Shown: positions 1-11,276 of the stretch, piece after piece | How the letters are laid out: every line of letters begins with the position of its first letter | How positions within the stretch are numbered: position 1 is the stretch's first letter | Source: Plantago ovata | Taxonomy: Eukaryota; Streptophyta; Magnoliopsida; Lamiales; Plantaginaceae | Length of the DNA: 64,000 bases | Assembly: GCA_028274465.1 (NCBI GenBank) | Contig: CM051456.1 | Coordinates: 81,268,753 to 81,332,752, forward strand | Reading direction: 5' to 3' | Position numbers and translations under genes: made by a program | The notes under the pieces: model-generated | Told to the model about the DNA's origin: nothing | Database searches by the model: none | The model's input: only the letters and a program-made list of their open reading frames with translations

Positions 1-140
1 AATTCTCTTAACCTTTGGCTTGCGAACGTGTTCGTTGACCCGGCATTTGAAGTTTGAAGACTTTCGTTTACCCGTTCCACGTTCGTTAAATCTACGCGAG
101 TTAAGTTTCAAGGACGAAACTTCTTGTAAGGGTGGTGGAG
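1..140 (+). other. 3' internal end of an upstream T unit, with polypurine tract
   Basis: These 140 bases match 5028-5167 with two substitutions that I can see. In both places they lie directly before an LTR. They end in a purine-rich stretch (AAGGGTGGTGGAG) that serves as the polypurine tract for plus-strand DNA priming. The stretch is therefore internal sequence of another T copy whose body lies left of the window, not flanking host DNA. Confidence 0.85.
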
Positions 141-2888
141 TGTAACCCCCCGTTTTCTTTAATTATTTATTTAATTATTATTTTATTATTTTATTATTTT
201 ATTATTTTTTTAGTTAATTAATTATCAGAGTAAATTATTTATTCGATAATTATTTAATTAATTTCGCGTAAGCTAGTTCGTTTCGTTTTGTTTGGATCGA
301 TCTGGAAGCTTAAGACCTTTCTGGCCTTTTTGGCCCAATTCCTAGCCCAGTCAAAGGCCTGGTTGACCGGCCCATTATTGACTAACCCTAACCCTAGTCT
401 GATACTTCTCCCACCCTCATTCTTCAGTCGTCCAAAACCGAAAAGAGGGAAGAAAGAAGAAAGAAAAGAAAGAAAGAAGAGAGAGAGAAGAGAGAAAGAG
501 ATTCGGCTGCTACTCCGTTCCAGTCTCGAACGCCGCCGCCGCCGCCGCCTGGCTGTCCGTTCCGGTCCGTCTCTGCCGCTAAGCTGCCGCTGTTGCCGCT
601 CCGATAGGCCTTGTTTCGTGCGACGCCGTCGCCGTTCTATCTCGAGATCGCGCCGCGATCTCCGTTCTGATCCGCCGATCTACTCCGCCGCCGTGCTCCA
701 ATTCCGACCAGCCGTCCGTTTGCCGCTCCGTTCTGCCCGATTCGCGCCGCCACCCCTGTTCGCTCGCGCCGCCACCCCTGCTCGCTGCTCCGATTCCGTT
801 CCGCCGCGCCGCCCTCTCTCCCGTTTCGCGCGCCGTTCGATCTGTCTGATCGTATTCCACCGGCTCCGTTCGTTTCAGTCACGCCGCCAACCCCCTCCGG
901 TCTCGCTTGCCCATTTCCGTTCAGCTCTGTCCGGTAAGCCGTACAACTCTAACTTGGTTTGAGATTCGAATCTCGGTTGAGATTTTGTTTAAGATCTGGT
1001 TTTGAATCTCTCCGTTATTGTTGATTACGCAGTTTGATTCCGGTTCGTTTTGGTCGGTTGCTCTCCGTCTCCGGTCCCGTTCATTCTGTCGGGTAAGCTT
1101 GTGTTTCGGTTTCTGTTTGTTGAGATCCAATCTCGATTTGGATCTCGTTTTGACCTCTTGCTTCTCGATTGTAATCCCTTCTTTTTTTTTTGGATTTGCA
1201 GTTCCAGTTATCCCTGTTCGTTCGAAGGTTTATGCGAATTCGTCTCTTATTTTCGTGTTTTTTATTTTTCTGTTTTACCCATTTTACCCCTGTTGCAGTT
1301 GACCTCGAAATTGAACCGGGACCTAGGGTAGTTTTGAATTTGTGTTGTGTGTTATTTGTGAATTGTTCGATCTTGACCTTACGAATGTTGACCGAATCTG
1401 GACAATTGACCTCGTTTATTGACTATTGACTGACTTGGACTTTTATTATTGATTTGAGGATTTGTGGACTGTTTTGGTTTGACTAGAACCTGTGAGGACC
1501 GTTTTGATGATTCTGGAAATTTTAAAGGACCTTTTTTACAAGTATGTTTGACCAAGGTTGACTGACAGTTTAAGAGAAGTTTCGATTTATGAGAAGTGTT
1601 ATGTTTGATTTCTGAAACTCGGAGAAACTGTTTGTGATTTCTGATTTTGAAAAGGATCTTTTTGTAATTTACCACTGAGGGTGTTTTGGTAATTTCCAGA
1701 GTCTGAAAATCGAAAGAGTATTTCTGAAAATGTTTCAACTTAGTTTCTGTTTTTGTAAGTTAGTAATGACTTGACTTGCTAGCCTAGTTGGTTAGGTTAT
1801 TGCTTGACTAACATAGAGGTCCCGAGTTCGAACCCCGTCCTTACCATTTCTTTTTCAACCTTTTTCCTTCCGTCCGTTCGACTTCTAAAGTATGTTTAGT
1901 ACTTTCTTGTTAGGTTCTCCGTTGTTCGATAGCCCGTAAGCTCATTACTCGTTGGAGATCTTTTGCTCACAAGTTAAGGTGAGTGTTCACCCCAAAACCT
2001 ATTATTTGCGAAAAACTGGAAGGCTATGTGACTGTTTGTACCTATTACTATATACTGTTTACTGTATGCTTCCGCGTAAAAGTATAAGTCCTAAGTATGG
2101 CTTTTTACATTTCTGTTTATTGCTACTCTGTTCTGGACTGACCTTTCTGCAGGAACACCTCTCGGTGTTAACTATCTGTATCTGTTGTCCTGTATCTGCT
2201 CTGTTTCTGTGTGACCGGTCGATTAGGTTATGATTAGGTAGGCTTGGGTAGTAGAGGACTATCGGGTTTGCTTGATTGTGGCCTAGTCTATTCCCTTTTA
2301 GGCGCGAGGTAGAAGTCGCTGAGGTCTATTAGGGTCGTAGGATCTGTTTCCCCAAAGTACACGGGGGTTTCTGTTTCTGTCCGGAGTTGTGCACCCTCTG
2401 GAGGGAGTTATAAGGGCATTTTGGGAGTAGGAGCAATAAGGCGGGCTGCACCAACGGTCTACAACGTACCTGTTCTGCCAATTTGTTATATGTGTTCTGT
2501 TCTGTTTGCTCGTTTTTCTGAAAAGGATTTTGATTTTAAACTGTTTGCTTTCTGTTTTTAACTTAGAACCTCACTGAGATCCTTTATCTCACACTCTTCT
2601 GTTTTTCAAAATTCCTTCCTTCCAGATGCTGCTGAGGATGTGCGTGACTAGGATGCCAGCGACTGAGAGAAGGGTCCGGGGTGTCACGGGTTTCTTTTCA
2701 AAATAAGAAGATAAACTTTTATTATCTTCATTCGTTGTTCATTCGAACTTGAGTTGTCATTGGATATTGTTTATTACTGTTAGCGTCAAAGATTATTTTG
2801 GCATTTATTGCCGACCGTTGTTATTAAAGTATTTTTCGATTTCCCTTTTTCAAGAAATTATTTTGTTTTCAAAACCGGTACCGTTACA
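141..2888 (+). repeat. Left (shared) LTR of T
   Basis: It starts TGTAACCCCC and ends CCGTTACA, a perfect 6-base terminal inverted repeat, and is followed two bases later by the primer site. It aligns over its whole length with 5168-7918; differences are scattered substitutions and small indels, on the order of one or two percent by eye. It contains an AT-rich start, a purine-rich run near 430-510, a GCCGCC-rich stretch at 530-930 and a tRNA-like segment. Reading frames in the GC-rich part are low-complexity Arg/Ser/Pro runs open on both strands, and I do not regard them as genes. Confidence 0.9.
1780..1836 (+). other. tRNA-like pol III A and B boxes inside the T LTR
   Basis: TAGCCTAGTTGG at 1780-1791 matches the A-box pattern TRGCNNAGTNGG. 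GAGTTCGAACCCC at 1824-1836 contains the B-box core GTTCGANNCC. The spacing of about 32 bases is that of a tRNA or a tRNA-derived SINE head. The T arm is only partly paired and the anticodon arm is poor, so this is not a functional tRNA gene. It may be a relic of a SINE captured by the LTR. The second LTR carries the same segment. Confidence 0.55.
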
Positions 2889-2890
2889 GT

Positions 2891-2902
2891 TGGTATCAGA
2901 GC
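2891..2902 (+). other. Primer binding site of T (tRNA-iMet type)
   Basis: TGGTATCAGAGC begins two bases after the LTR end at 2888. This is the standard initiator-methionine primer site of plant LTR elements and fixes the LTR boundary and the + orientation. Confidence 0.9.
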
Positions 2903-3723
2903 TTGAGTTCAAACTCGAGCTTGCTAGGATAGGGTCTTCTGGCCTTTGGGGTGCGTGTGAGGGTCCAAGTCGCTGGATTAGATTGAGTATTCTTCGTTCT
3001 GTCTCTTCTAAAGTTTGGTCTTCCGCATTAACTCTGAACCGTTATGTTCGTCTGTCAACTGTCTTACTATTCTGTTTTCCATCTTCCGAAACTTTCTTGT
3101 TCATTCTGTTTAACTTCTCTAAGTTCACAAGCTACTATTGTTACTTTGTTAATTTTCTTTAAGGCGATTATATATTTTTATTAATTGCGTTAGTATTGGT
3201 TTAAAAGCATGTATTTACTATAATGTCATTTGTTGCATGCATTTGTTTTACTTCTTGAGGTTGATATATGCTCTTGCTAGGTTCTGTCATATTGCGATCT
3301 ATCGCTTAACCAAAGTCGACATAAATCACTGACAGGCGGCCGACTGTTTATGTGATTCGTGTTAACCGAGGTCAAATGACTGATCACTTTCTGAGAGAAC
3401 GCTCTTATTGCATGCATTATGTTTACGAATCTTTCCTACGACATATGAATTTGCTACTTATGCTTTTATCATTGCTTCTTCAATTTATGTCTGCCTTGCA
3501 TGCTAGGTTAGACACACTCGAGGATTTACTTATTGATTAGTTGCTATTTTCCTTTTGACTCCCTGAGTTGATTTTGACCTTAGCATTTTTGGTTATCTTT
3601 TTCGCGTCTCTTGCTCATTCACTAGGATGACTTAAGATAGTGCCTTAGATTACATCTACGCCTGAAGATCGACTCACTCAAGATGGTTAATTACGTTACT
3701 GACCTTAGACTAATTACGATAGG
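2903..3723 (+). other. Non-coding leader of T
   Basis: About 820 bases between the primer site and the gag start. It is T-rich with no convincing coding frame; the 62- and 137-codon frames here show no conserved motif. Position and length are normal for an untranslated leader of a Tekay-type element. Confidence 0.6.
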
Positions 3724-4884
3724 ATGGCTCCAAGGAACACCACCCGCAACGGCAATGGCAATGGCAACACCAATGACAACGACAACCACAACAACAATGG
3801 CAACAACAACAACGCTGGCAATCAGGACCAAGTGGAGCGGATCATTGCAGCTTTGGGCAACTTCAGTGAGAGCGTACGCAACATTGAGCTACCACCTGTT
3901 CAGCCAGCTCCGCCGCCACCGCCACCGACTCAAACGATCGATCAGGCTGCGGAATGTTTCGCTCGTTTCCATCCCGATAGGTTCGATGGGGCACCAAATG
4001 CCCGCAAAGCTGAGCTTTGGCTGGAGAGCATGGATAATCTGTTCTCGATCTTGCACTACCCTGATGAAAGGAGGATTGAGCTCGCAGCTTTCCAGTTTGA
4101 AGGAGCAGCAAGAAATTGGTGGAGGACCGTAGATGCAAGGTGGAGACAAGCAGCAGTTGCCCGCACTTGGGAGAACTTTGAGAAGGAGTTCATGGATAAG
4201 TTCGTGCCTCGCCTAGTTCGCGAGAGCAGGAGAGATGAGTTCCAAGCCTTGGTGCAAGGAAATATGAATGTCGCTGAATATGACTCCGAGTTCACTCGAC
4301 TGTTGAAGTACGTACCGCACTTTCAAAACGACGAGAGGGAGAAGGTGCGCCATTTTGTGAAGGGTCTGAACTCGGAGATCCGTTACAGCCTGTTCGGGAC
4401 CGACATGCCCACCTACATTAAAGCAGTGGAGTTAGCCGCTGAGGTAGAGAGTGGTCTGGGAGAACTCGAGAACTATGAACCCCGACGGTCTTGAAAGAGG
4501 AGTTCTGATCACAGAAGTAGCAAGGATCGTCGTTCTCCATCATGGTATTCTCGCACCGAGCAGAAAAGTCGATCTCGTTATGTGGCCGAAATTGCTGAAC
4601 AACCACCTCGAAGAAATTGCAATTTCTGCGGAGGTACAACTCATGAGGAGAAGAACTGTTGGAGGAAGCAAGGTGTATGCTTGGCTTGTGGAAGCAAGGA
4701 GCATAAGATCAATGATTGTCCGCGACGCAACTCCCTGATGGAAGAAGGAAGATCTGGAGGCACCTCTTCAAGGAATCAAGGAAGTAGTGCGCAGGCCAAA
4801 CCAAGAGTCTATAGCATGGTTGGACGTGAGACTCCCTCGACAAGTGTGGCTAAAGGTACGCTCACGTGGACAAACTTCTTCTAA
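3724..4884 (+). pseudogene. gag: T gag (capsid-nucleocapsid), one in-frame stop
   Basis: One frame of 387 codons encodes a Ty3/Gypsy Gag that would assemble particles and package RNA. The start at 3724 (MAPRNTTRN) leads into an Asn/Gly-rich stretch, then a Pro run (CAPPPPPP-like) near residue 65. The Retrotrans_gag core covers roughly residues 80-190, with hallmarks FDGAPNARKAELWLESM and NWWRT. Two CX2CX4HX4C zinc knuckles follow (CNFCGGTTHEEKNC and CLACGSKEHKINDC). A TGA at 4492-4494, between the capsid core and the knuckles, is the only in-frame stop; the context suggests a mutated CGA. Coding ends shortly after the second knuckle at TAA 4882-4884, where intact relatives continue into protease. 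Pol has been removed, leaving only about 280 bases before the next LTR. Confidence 0.85.
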
Positions 4885-5167
4885 GTCTTTTCTTTTCCGT
4901 TACCGTGCTGTTTTTCTTTCGCTAGGATAGATTCACTTGAAGCTTAATTACCGACTTTTTGGTTGAGGAGTAATAGTTGGACGATCTGGTTGAAGAGGCA
5001 AGCTTTAACTTCCTTAGGTTATTTACGAATTCTCTTAACCTTTGGCTTGCGAACGTGTTCGTTGACCCGGCGTTTGAAGTTTGAAGACTTTCGTTTACCC
5101 GTTCCACGTTCGTTAAATCTACGCGAGTTAAGTTTTAAGGACGAAACTTCTTGTAAGGGTGGTGGAG
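4885..5167 (+). other. Non-coding tail and polypurine tract of T
   Basis: This short stretch joins the gag stop to the right LTR. Its last 140 bases repeat positions 1-140 and end AAGGGTGGTGGAG directly before TGTAAC. No coding sequence remains; the whole pol region of an autonomous relative is missing here. Confidence 0.75.
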
Positions 5168-7918
5168 TGTAACCCCCCGTTTTTTTTAATTATTTATTTA
5201 ATTATTATTTTATTATTTTATTATTTTATTATTTTTTTAGTTAATTAATTATCAGAGTAAATTATTTATTCGATAATTATTTAATTAATTTCGCGTAAGC
5301 TAGTTCGTTTCGTTTTGTTTGGATCGATCTGGAAGCTTAAGACCTTTCTGGCCTTTTTGGCCCAATTCCTAGCCCAGTCAAAGGCCTGGTTGACCGGCCC
5401 ATTATTGACTAACCCTAACCCTAGTCTGATACTTCTCCCACCCTCATTCTTCAGTCGTCCAAAACCGAAAAGAGGGAAGAAAGAAGAAAGAAAAGAAAGA
5501 AAGAAGAGAGAGAGAAGAGAGAAAGAGATTTGGCTGCTACTCCGTTCCGGTCTCGATCGCCGCCGCCGCCGCCTGGCTGTCCGTTCCGGTCCGTCTCCGC
5601 CGCTAAGCTGCCGCTACGCTGCCGCTGTTGCCGCTCCGATAGGCCTTGTTTCGCACGACGCCGTCGCCGTTCTGTCTCGAGATCGCACCGCGATCTCCGT
5701 TCTGATCCGCCGATCTGCTCCGCCGCCGTGCTCCGATTCCGACCAGCCGTCCGTTTGCCGCTCCGTTCTGCCCGATTCGCGCCGCCACCCCTGTTCGCTC
5801 GCGCCGCCACCCCTGCTCGCTGCTCCGATTCCGTTCCGCCGCGCCGCCCTCTCTCCCGTTTCGTGCGCCGTTCGATCTGTCTGATCGGATTCCACCGGCT
5901 CCGTTCGTTTCAGTCACGCCACCAACCCCCTCCGGTCTCGCTTGCCCATTTCCGTTCAGCTCTGTCCGGTAAGCCGTACAACTCTAACTTGGTTTGAGAT
6001 TCGAATCTCGGTTGAGATTTTGTTTAAGATCTGGTTTTGAATCTCTCCGTTATTGTTGATTACGCAGTTTGATTCCGGTTCGTTTTGGTCGGTTGCTCTC
6101 CGTCTCCGGTCCCGTTCATTCTGTCGGGTAAGCTTGTGTTTCGGTTTCTGTTTGTTGAGATCCAATCTCGATTTGGATCTCGTTTTGACCTCTTGCTTCT
6201 CGATTGTAATCCCTTCTTTTTGTTTGGATTTGCAGTTCCAGTTATCCCTGTTCGTTCTAAGGTTTATGCGAATTCGTCTCTTATTTTCGTGTTTGTTATT
6301 TTTCTGTTTTACCCATTTTACCCCTGTTGCAGTTGACCTCGAAATCGAACCGGGACCTAGGGTAGTTTTGAATTTGTGTTGTGTGTTATTTGTGAACTGT
6401 TCGATCTTGACCTTACGAATGTTGACCGAATCTGGACAATTGACCTCGTTTATTGACTATTGACTGACTTGGACTTTTATTATTGATTTGAGGATTTGTG
6501 GACTGTTTTGGTTTGACTAGAACCTGTGAGGACCGTTTTGATGATTCTGGAAATTTTAAAGGACCTTTTTTACAAGTATGTTTGACCAAGGTTGACTGAC
6601 AGTTTAAGAGAAGTTTCGATTTATGAGAAGTGTTATGTTTGATTTCTGAAACTCGGAGAAACTGTTTGTGATTTCTGATTTTGAAAAGGATCTTTTTGTA
6701 ATTTACCACTGAGGGTATTTTGGTAATTTCCAGAGTCTGAAAATCGAAAGAGTATTTCTGAAAATGTTTCAACTTAGTTTTTGTTTTTGTAAGTTAGTAA
6801 TGACTTGACTTGCTAGCCTAGTTGGTTAGGTTATTGCTTGACTAACATAGAGGTCCCGAGTTCGAACCCCGTCCTTACCATTTCTTTTTCAACCTTTTTC
6901 CTTCCGTCCGTTCGACTTCTAAAGTATGTTTAGTACTTTCTTGTTAGGTTCTCCGTTGTTCGATAGCCCGTAAGCTCATTACTCGTTGGAGATCTTTTGC
7001 TCACAAGTTAAGGTGAGTGTTCACCCCTAAACCTATTATTTGCGAAAAACTGGAAGGCTATGTGACTGTTTGTATTACTATATACTGTTTACTGTATGCT
7101 TCCGCGTAAAAGTATAAGTCCTAAGTATGGCTTTTTACATTTCTGTTTATTGCTACTCTGTTCTGGACTGACCTTTCTGCAGGAACACCTCTCGGTGTTA
7201 ACTATCTGTATCTGTTGTTCTGTATCTGCTCTGTTTCTGTGTGACCGGTCGATTAGGTTATGATTAGGTAGGCTTGGGTAGTAGAGGACTATCGGGTTTG
7301 CTTGGTTGTGGCCTAGTCTATTCCCTTTTAGGCGCGAGGCAGAAGTCGCTGAGGTCTATTAGGGTCGTAGGATCTGTTTCCCCAAAGTACACGGGGGTTT
7401 CTGTTTCTGTCCGGAGTTGTGCACCCTCTGGAGGGAGTTATAAGGGCATTCTGGGAGTAGGAGCAATAAGGCGGGCTGCACCAACGGTCTACAACGTATC
7501 TGTTCTGCCAATCTGATATATGTGTTCTGTTCTGTTTGCTCGTTTTTCTGAAAAGGATTTTGATTTTAAACTGTTTGCTTTCTGTTTTTAACTTAGAACC
7601 TCACTGAGATCCTTTATCTCACACTCTTTTGTTTTTCAAAATTCCTTCCTTCCAGATGCTGCTGAGGATGTGCGTGACTAGGATGCCAGCGACTGAGAGA
7701 AGGGTCCGGGGTGTCACGGGTTTCTTTTCAAAATAAGAAGATAAACTTTTATTATCTTCATTCGTTGTTCATTCGAACTTGAGTTGTCATTGGATATTGT
7801 TTATTACTGTTAGCGTCAAAGATTATTTTGGCATTTATTGCCGACCGTTGTTATTAAAGTATTTTTCGATTTCTCTTTTTCAAGAAATTATTTTGTTTTC
7901 AAAACCGGTACCGTTACA
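5168..7918 (+). repeat. Right LTR of T
   Basis: It repeats 141-2888, beginning TGTAACCCCC and ending CCGTTACA. Visible differences include a missing four-base piece near 7073, a small insertion in the GCCGCT run near 5610 and scattered transitions. The next base starts unrelated sequence (TTTCACATATGC), which belongs to element K. Confidence 0.9.
6814..6870 (+). other. tRNA-like A and B boxes, second LTR copy
   Basis: Same segment as at 1780-1836: TAGCCTAGTTGG at 6814-6825 and GAGTTCGAACCCC at 6858-6870, unchanged between the two LTRs. Confidence 0.55.
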
Positions 7919-8364
7919 TTTCACATATGCTTGCCCCCACAACAAACATACGGGTAATGTCCAACAAGTTACCGTAGTGGCCAAGATCCAAATCCATATT
8001 ATGCCATACTCCAACGGGGGCTGGTCGCATAGCATAATATGACCGGTAGGACTAGTAAGACTATCCAATTGCGTCACGCAACTCTTGGTTGTTAAATCTA
8101 ATTTAACCCGATGCCCTACATATTGTACCTATCGAGGTCGCTAGATACAATATGCAGTAAGTCATAACCATAGGCTTACTCTAATCCGACGATTACTGCG
8201 AGTCTTGTAAGACGAGGTCGCCAATACAAGAAAACGCAATGAAAGTTCAGAATTAAAGCACCCTATGGAAAGCATCTCAGAAATACATACATATACATAT
8301 TTCTGTACTTATATTGGTTGGGGTTGTAGCTTGAGGGTTGTTATCAGTCATCTACAAACAAATA

Positions 8365-8517
8365 AGGGCGCCGCCTACCCATCATGCATGAACGGTCTAC
8401 ACGTAATGGATGCCGCCTATCCATTCTAGTTCTAAACGCCGTCAATCACATAATGGGTGCCGCCTACCCATACATAAAATATGCGGTCCGACATATAAGA
8501 GGGCGCCGCCTACCCTC
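8365..8517 (-). repeat. Four short hairpins with a common GCCGCCT loop
   Basis: The loop GCCGCCT occurs at 8370-8376, 8412-8418, 8459-8465 and 8505-8511. Stems flanking it differ in sequence but keep pairing: AATGGAT/ATCCATT (7 pairs), ATGGGT/ACCCAT (6 pairs), and GAGGG/CCCTC with one C-A mismatch next to the loop. The first copy is weaker (GGG/CCC). Spacing between loops is about 42-47 bases. Function unknown. Confidence 0.65.
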
Positions 8518-9195
8518 GCATGCATAGCGGTAGAACGGAAAGTAAAATACTTGGTATTTAAACATGCATTGTCAAACAATAGCATATCGAGCATATGAAA
8601 CAAGTAGTAGCCTATGTGGATGACAAATGACTTCATAATTTCATTATGAAAATTATAATCCCATAATTATAACCTCTATGAAATAATTGAAAATTTGGAC
8701 TAGATTGAAAAATCGAAAATTCTATTGACCAAGTAGCAATTTTCGAAAACCCGAAGGACTTAATTGTAATTTTTAAAACCTTAGAGGTGTTAAATCTAAA
8801 ATTCAAAAGTAGAAGGACTAATTTGCAATAAACAATAAATTGATAAATTACAAATAAGCCCTTTAACTTTATACTAATTAAATTTAAGCCCTCTAGTTAA
8901 AAACAATTACAATTAAATCATATTTATATTCCAAATATAAAAATTCAATCCTCAAAATTTTCAAAATTCGATATTGGGTCCAACCCAAAAAATATAAATA
9001 TATTAAAATATGGGACGGGACCTAGTCCTGTCCCCACGGTGCCAGCGGCCCCGGGCGCCCAGCGCCTGCGGCACGCAGGTGGCCCGGTCAATATATATAT
9101 TTAATATTTTTTTTTTTTGAAAAATATAAATTCTAAATTTATATAAAAACAAAATCATACAATATATATACGTATATACGTAATCAATTAACCTT

Positions 9196-9207
9196 GCTCC
9201 GATACCA
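9196..9207 (-). other. Primer binding site of K (tRNA-iMet type)
   Basis: The minus strand reads TGGTATCGGAGC, one base inside the LTR boundary at 9209. It matches the tRNA-iMet site with one change and sets K's orientation as minus. Confidence 0.8.
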
Positions 9208-9208
9208 C

Positions 9209-11276
9209 TGTAAGAAAATACGGTCAGAGTTACCCCTAGGGTACGCAGCGGAATTTCAAAAATTTTCTTAACATACAGGTTAATTGATTATGTATATGCC
9301 GTATATATATAAACACGTCAATTAGAAGAATAACCTTACTTCCAAAGCAGCTTCCTAGTCTTCGTAATAATCCGGTGTATCTTCTCCTTCGTCGAAGTCA
9401 ATGATATCTGCAATACTTTGATTATCTGCAAGACAATAAAAGTTAGTTTCCAGCTCCTAGAACCTCAACTTTGGTATCCACGGATGAATAGCCTATCGAA
9501 AAGAATGCTAGGATATTCTTTGTGTGACCAAGAAGATGGGGCGGCGATTCCTCCGGCAGGTGGCGCGCGCGTGGGTGGCTAAGAGGAGGGGAGAGTTTTT
9601 ATTTTCTCTAAGAAAACTAGGTAGAATGACTGTCAAAGTCTATGTAAAAAACTCTCTAATAGTCTACTATATATAGTAGTCAATAGAAGCCTAAAGCATA
9701 AGCAATTAGACTTCGTAAAGGAATAAGAATCTAATTCTTATCGCACAAGGAAACCAATATCAAGTCTAGATTCATTCCCAATCAAATTAAAACTCAATCA
9801 GGAAAATCTAACTTATCCCTTGGACTTCTAATAGAGGAAGGAGTCGAACTCCTTCCCCTCATCCATCACTGCGCGCGCTCTCCCAGGGACAGTAGGTGGG
9901 TCCCGATTTTGGGACCCACTTATAGTTCTAAGGCAATTCAAACTCCAAGTAGATTTTGCCATGTGCATATATTAATTCTAAATTAACATATCCTTTTTAA
10001 TCAAACCTCCATTATATTTCCAAAATATAATCTTTAATTGAATTTACATAAAATACAATTAATTAGCCAATTCAATTAATAATTCCAAATCATTAATTGA
10101 GCCACCAAATATTATAATTAATTCCAAATCAATTATAATCCATCAATCACAATTAATTCCAAATTAATTGCGATTCCATCTTCAAGGATATTCTGATAGA
10201 CTGAATCACCACATAGTGTGACCCATAGGGCCTCATCGTATTAAGCAAGTCCTAGACTAGGCAACATGGAATTCCTAGACGGTTTCATTTGCAATATTAA
10301 TACGTGAGGACGTTTGAGAGGTTTCTCAAAGCTAACCCTTTCGTTGCGAAGCCTGTTGCGCTCAACGCGGCGATGGTAACGTCCCTTCATCTGACTTGCT
10401 CGAATGTATATAGGATCGATGAAGTGTCTATCCCAATAATACATCCACGGGCGTCTTCAGTGAGTTGCATTGTGAATCCAATATCTATTATGACCATCAT
10501 AATAATATTGATACGCTGGCCAGCGGTTTTACCATCACAACTATGAACGACTATGAGCAGTGCTCTCCTGTGCTACACTTGAGAGATGAATCCTTCACAG
10601 AATCACTTATCACCCCCATTTGTATGTAGCCATAATCCTGGATCGTGTCTTAGGTCAGCTGCTTATTCAGAGCTGACATCGACGGGTCCACCAAGGATAT
10701 GGGGCAACAAATGTGATGATAAAGTCCTGTAAGTACAAAGGACGAATGGCATCACTTCGACAACTCACTGGTTCCCATAGACACGTCGGTGTAGAGTATA
10801 CATCGATGGGAATGTCCGGTGGGTACTTCCATTGTTCGATAAAGCTTCTTCGAACAACTATGCGCAGTTATGGGAACGTTCCTTGATTGTCCAACAATCC
10901 GTTCCGTGGCCGTGGGATCGGCACACACTTGCTCCAACAAGTATAACCTCCACGCATACAAGTCTTGTCAGGTTCATTCAGACCCCCACATCCGAGATGA
11001 ACCACGACTAGGGAGAGTTTGGGATAGATGATAACTCACATAGCTCCCACTAACTGTGTGATCGGTCATCTATCCGAGGGGATATGTTTGATATCAATAC
11101 AGACAGTAATAAAGATATGACATGCTGCAGCCTGGTGTAATATAAATATGAAAGCGATACTCAATAGTAAAATGCAACAAACATATATTATATTACGTTG
11201 AGATGTGTAATAGTACATATATGTCCTCTATAAGGGCACCATGCCCTTAGTAAGGACTGTCTCTAGGACATATACA
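9209..11276 (-). repeat. 5' LTR of element K
   Basis: On the + strand it starts TGTAAGAAAATACGG directly beside the primer site. It ends ...CTCTAGGACATATACA at 11276, where B1 sequence resumes, giving a TGTA...TACA terminal repeat. The right edge was set by comparing B1 with B3 (near 29690) and B4 (near 46450), which lack the insertion. Length is about 2.07 kb. Only small frames without motifs occur. The other K LTR is outside the window, so identity between LTRs cannot be assessed. Family within Copia or Gypsy is undecided. Confidence 0.7.

Larger units (their letters stand above)
141..7918 (+). mobile_element. Tandem, gag-only Ty3/Gypsy element T (Tekay/Del-like), LTR-internal-LTR
   Basis: Two long direct repeats (141-2888 and 5168-7918) with ends TGTAAC...GTTACA bracket a 2.28 kb internal region. 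That region holds a tRNA-iMet primer site, one gag gene and a polypurine tract. No protease, RT or integrase is present. The layout fits the non-autonomous type called TR-GAG. Because internal sequence also precedes the left LTR, the structure is at least internal-LTR-internal-LTR, the usual product of unequal exchange. A target duplication cannot be tested because the left end is outside the window. The right end abuts element K at 7919. Assignment to Tekay/Del rests on the TGTAAC LTR start, the gag type and the two zinc knuckles. Confidence 0.8.
7919..9208 (-). mobile_element. Internal leader region of element K, cut by T
   Basis: Read on the minus strand, this follows the K primer site and contains no reading frame with recognisable motifs. 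It is AT-rich at 8620-9190 with a GC-rich patch near 9040-9090, and holds four GCCGCCT-loop hairpins at 8365-8517. T interrupts it at 7918/7919, so the rest of K lies left of the window. The absence of coding sequence over 1.3 kb would suit a large non-autonomous (LARD-like) element or simply a long leader. Confidence 0.55.

Noticed and set aside
579..882. Antisense frames over the GCCGCC-rich LTR part
   Set aside because: Shadow frames of biased composition, repeated at 5603-5917 with different lengths and no motif.
288..962. A 224-codon frame in the T LTR, with a similar frame at 5315-5997
   Set aside because: It lies in GC-rich low-complexity LTR sequence with long open frames on several strands, Arg/Ser/Pro-biased, and differs by frameshift between the two LTRs. 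This is not the pattern of a selected gene.
1765..1850. A functional tRNA gene
   Set aside because: A and B boxes are good, but acceptor, T and anticodon stems do not pair properly, and the segment is part of an LTR repeated at 6800-6885.
8365..8517. A CRISPR-like array of regularly spaced repeats
   Set aside because: Repeats are short hairpin loops with varying arms inside a plant retroelement leader. There are no spacers of CRISPR size, no cas genes and no prokaryotic context.
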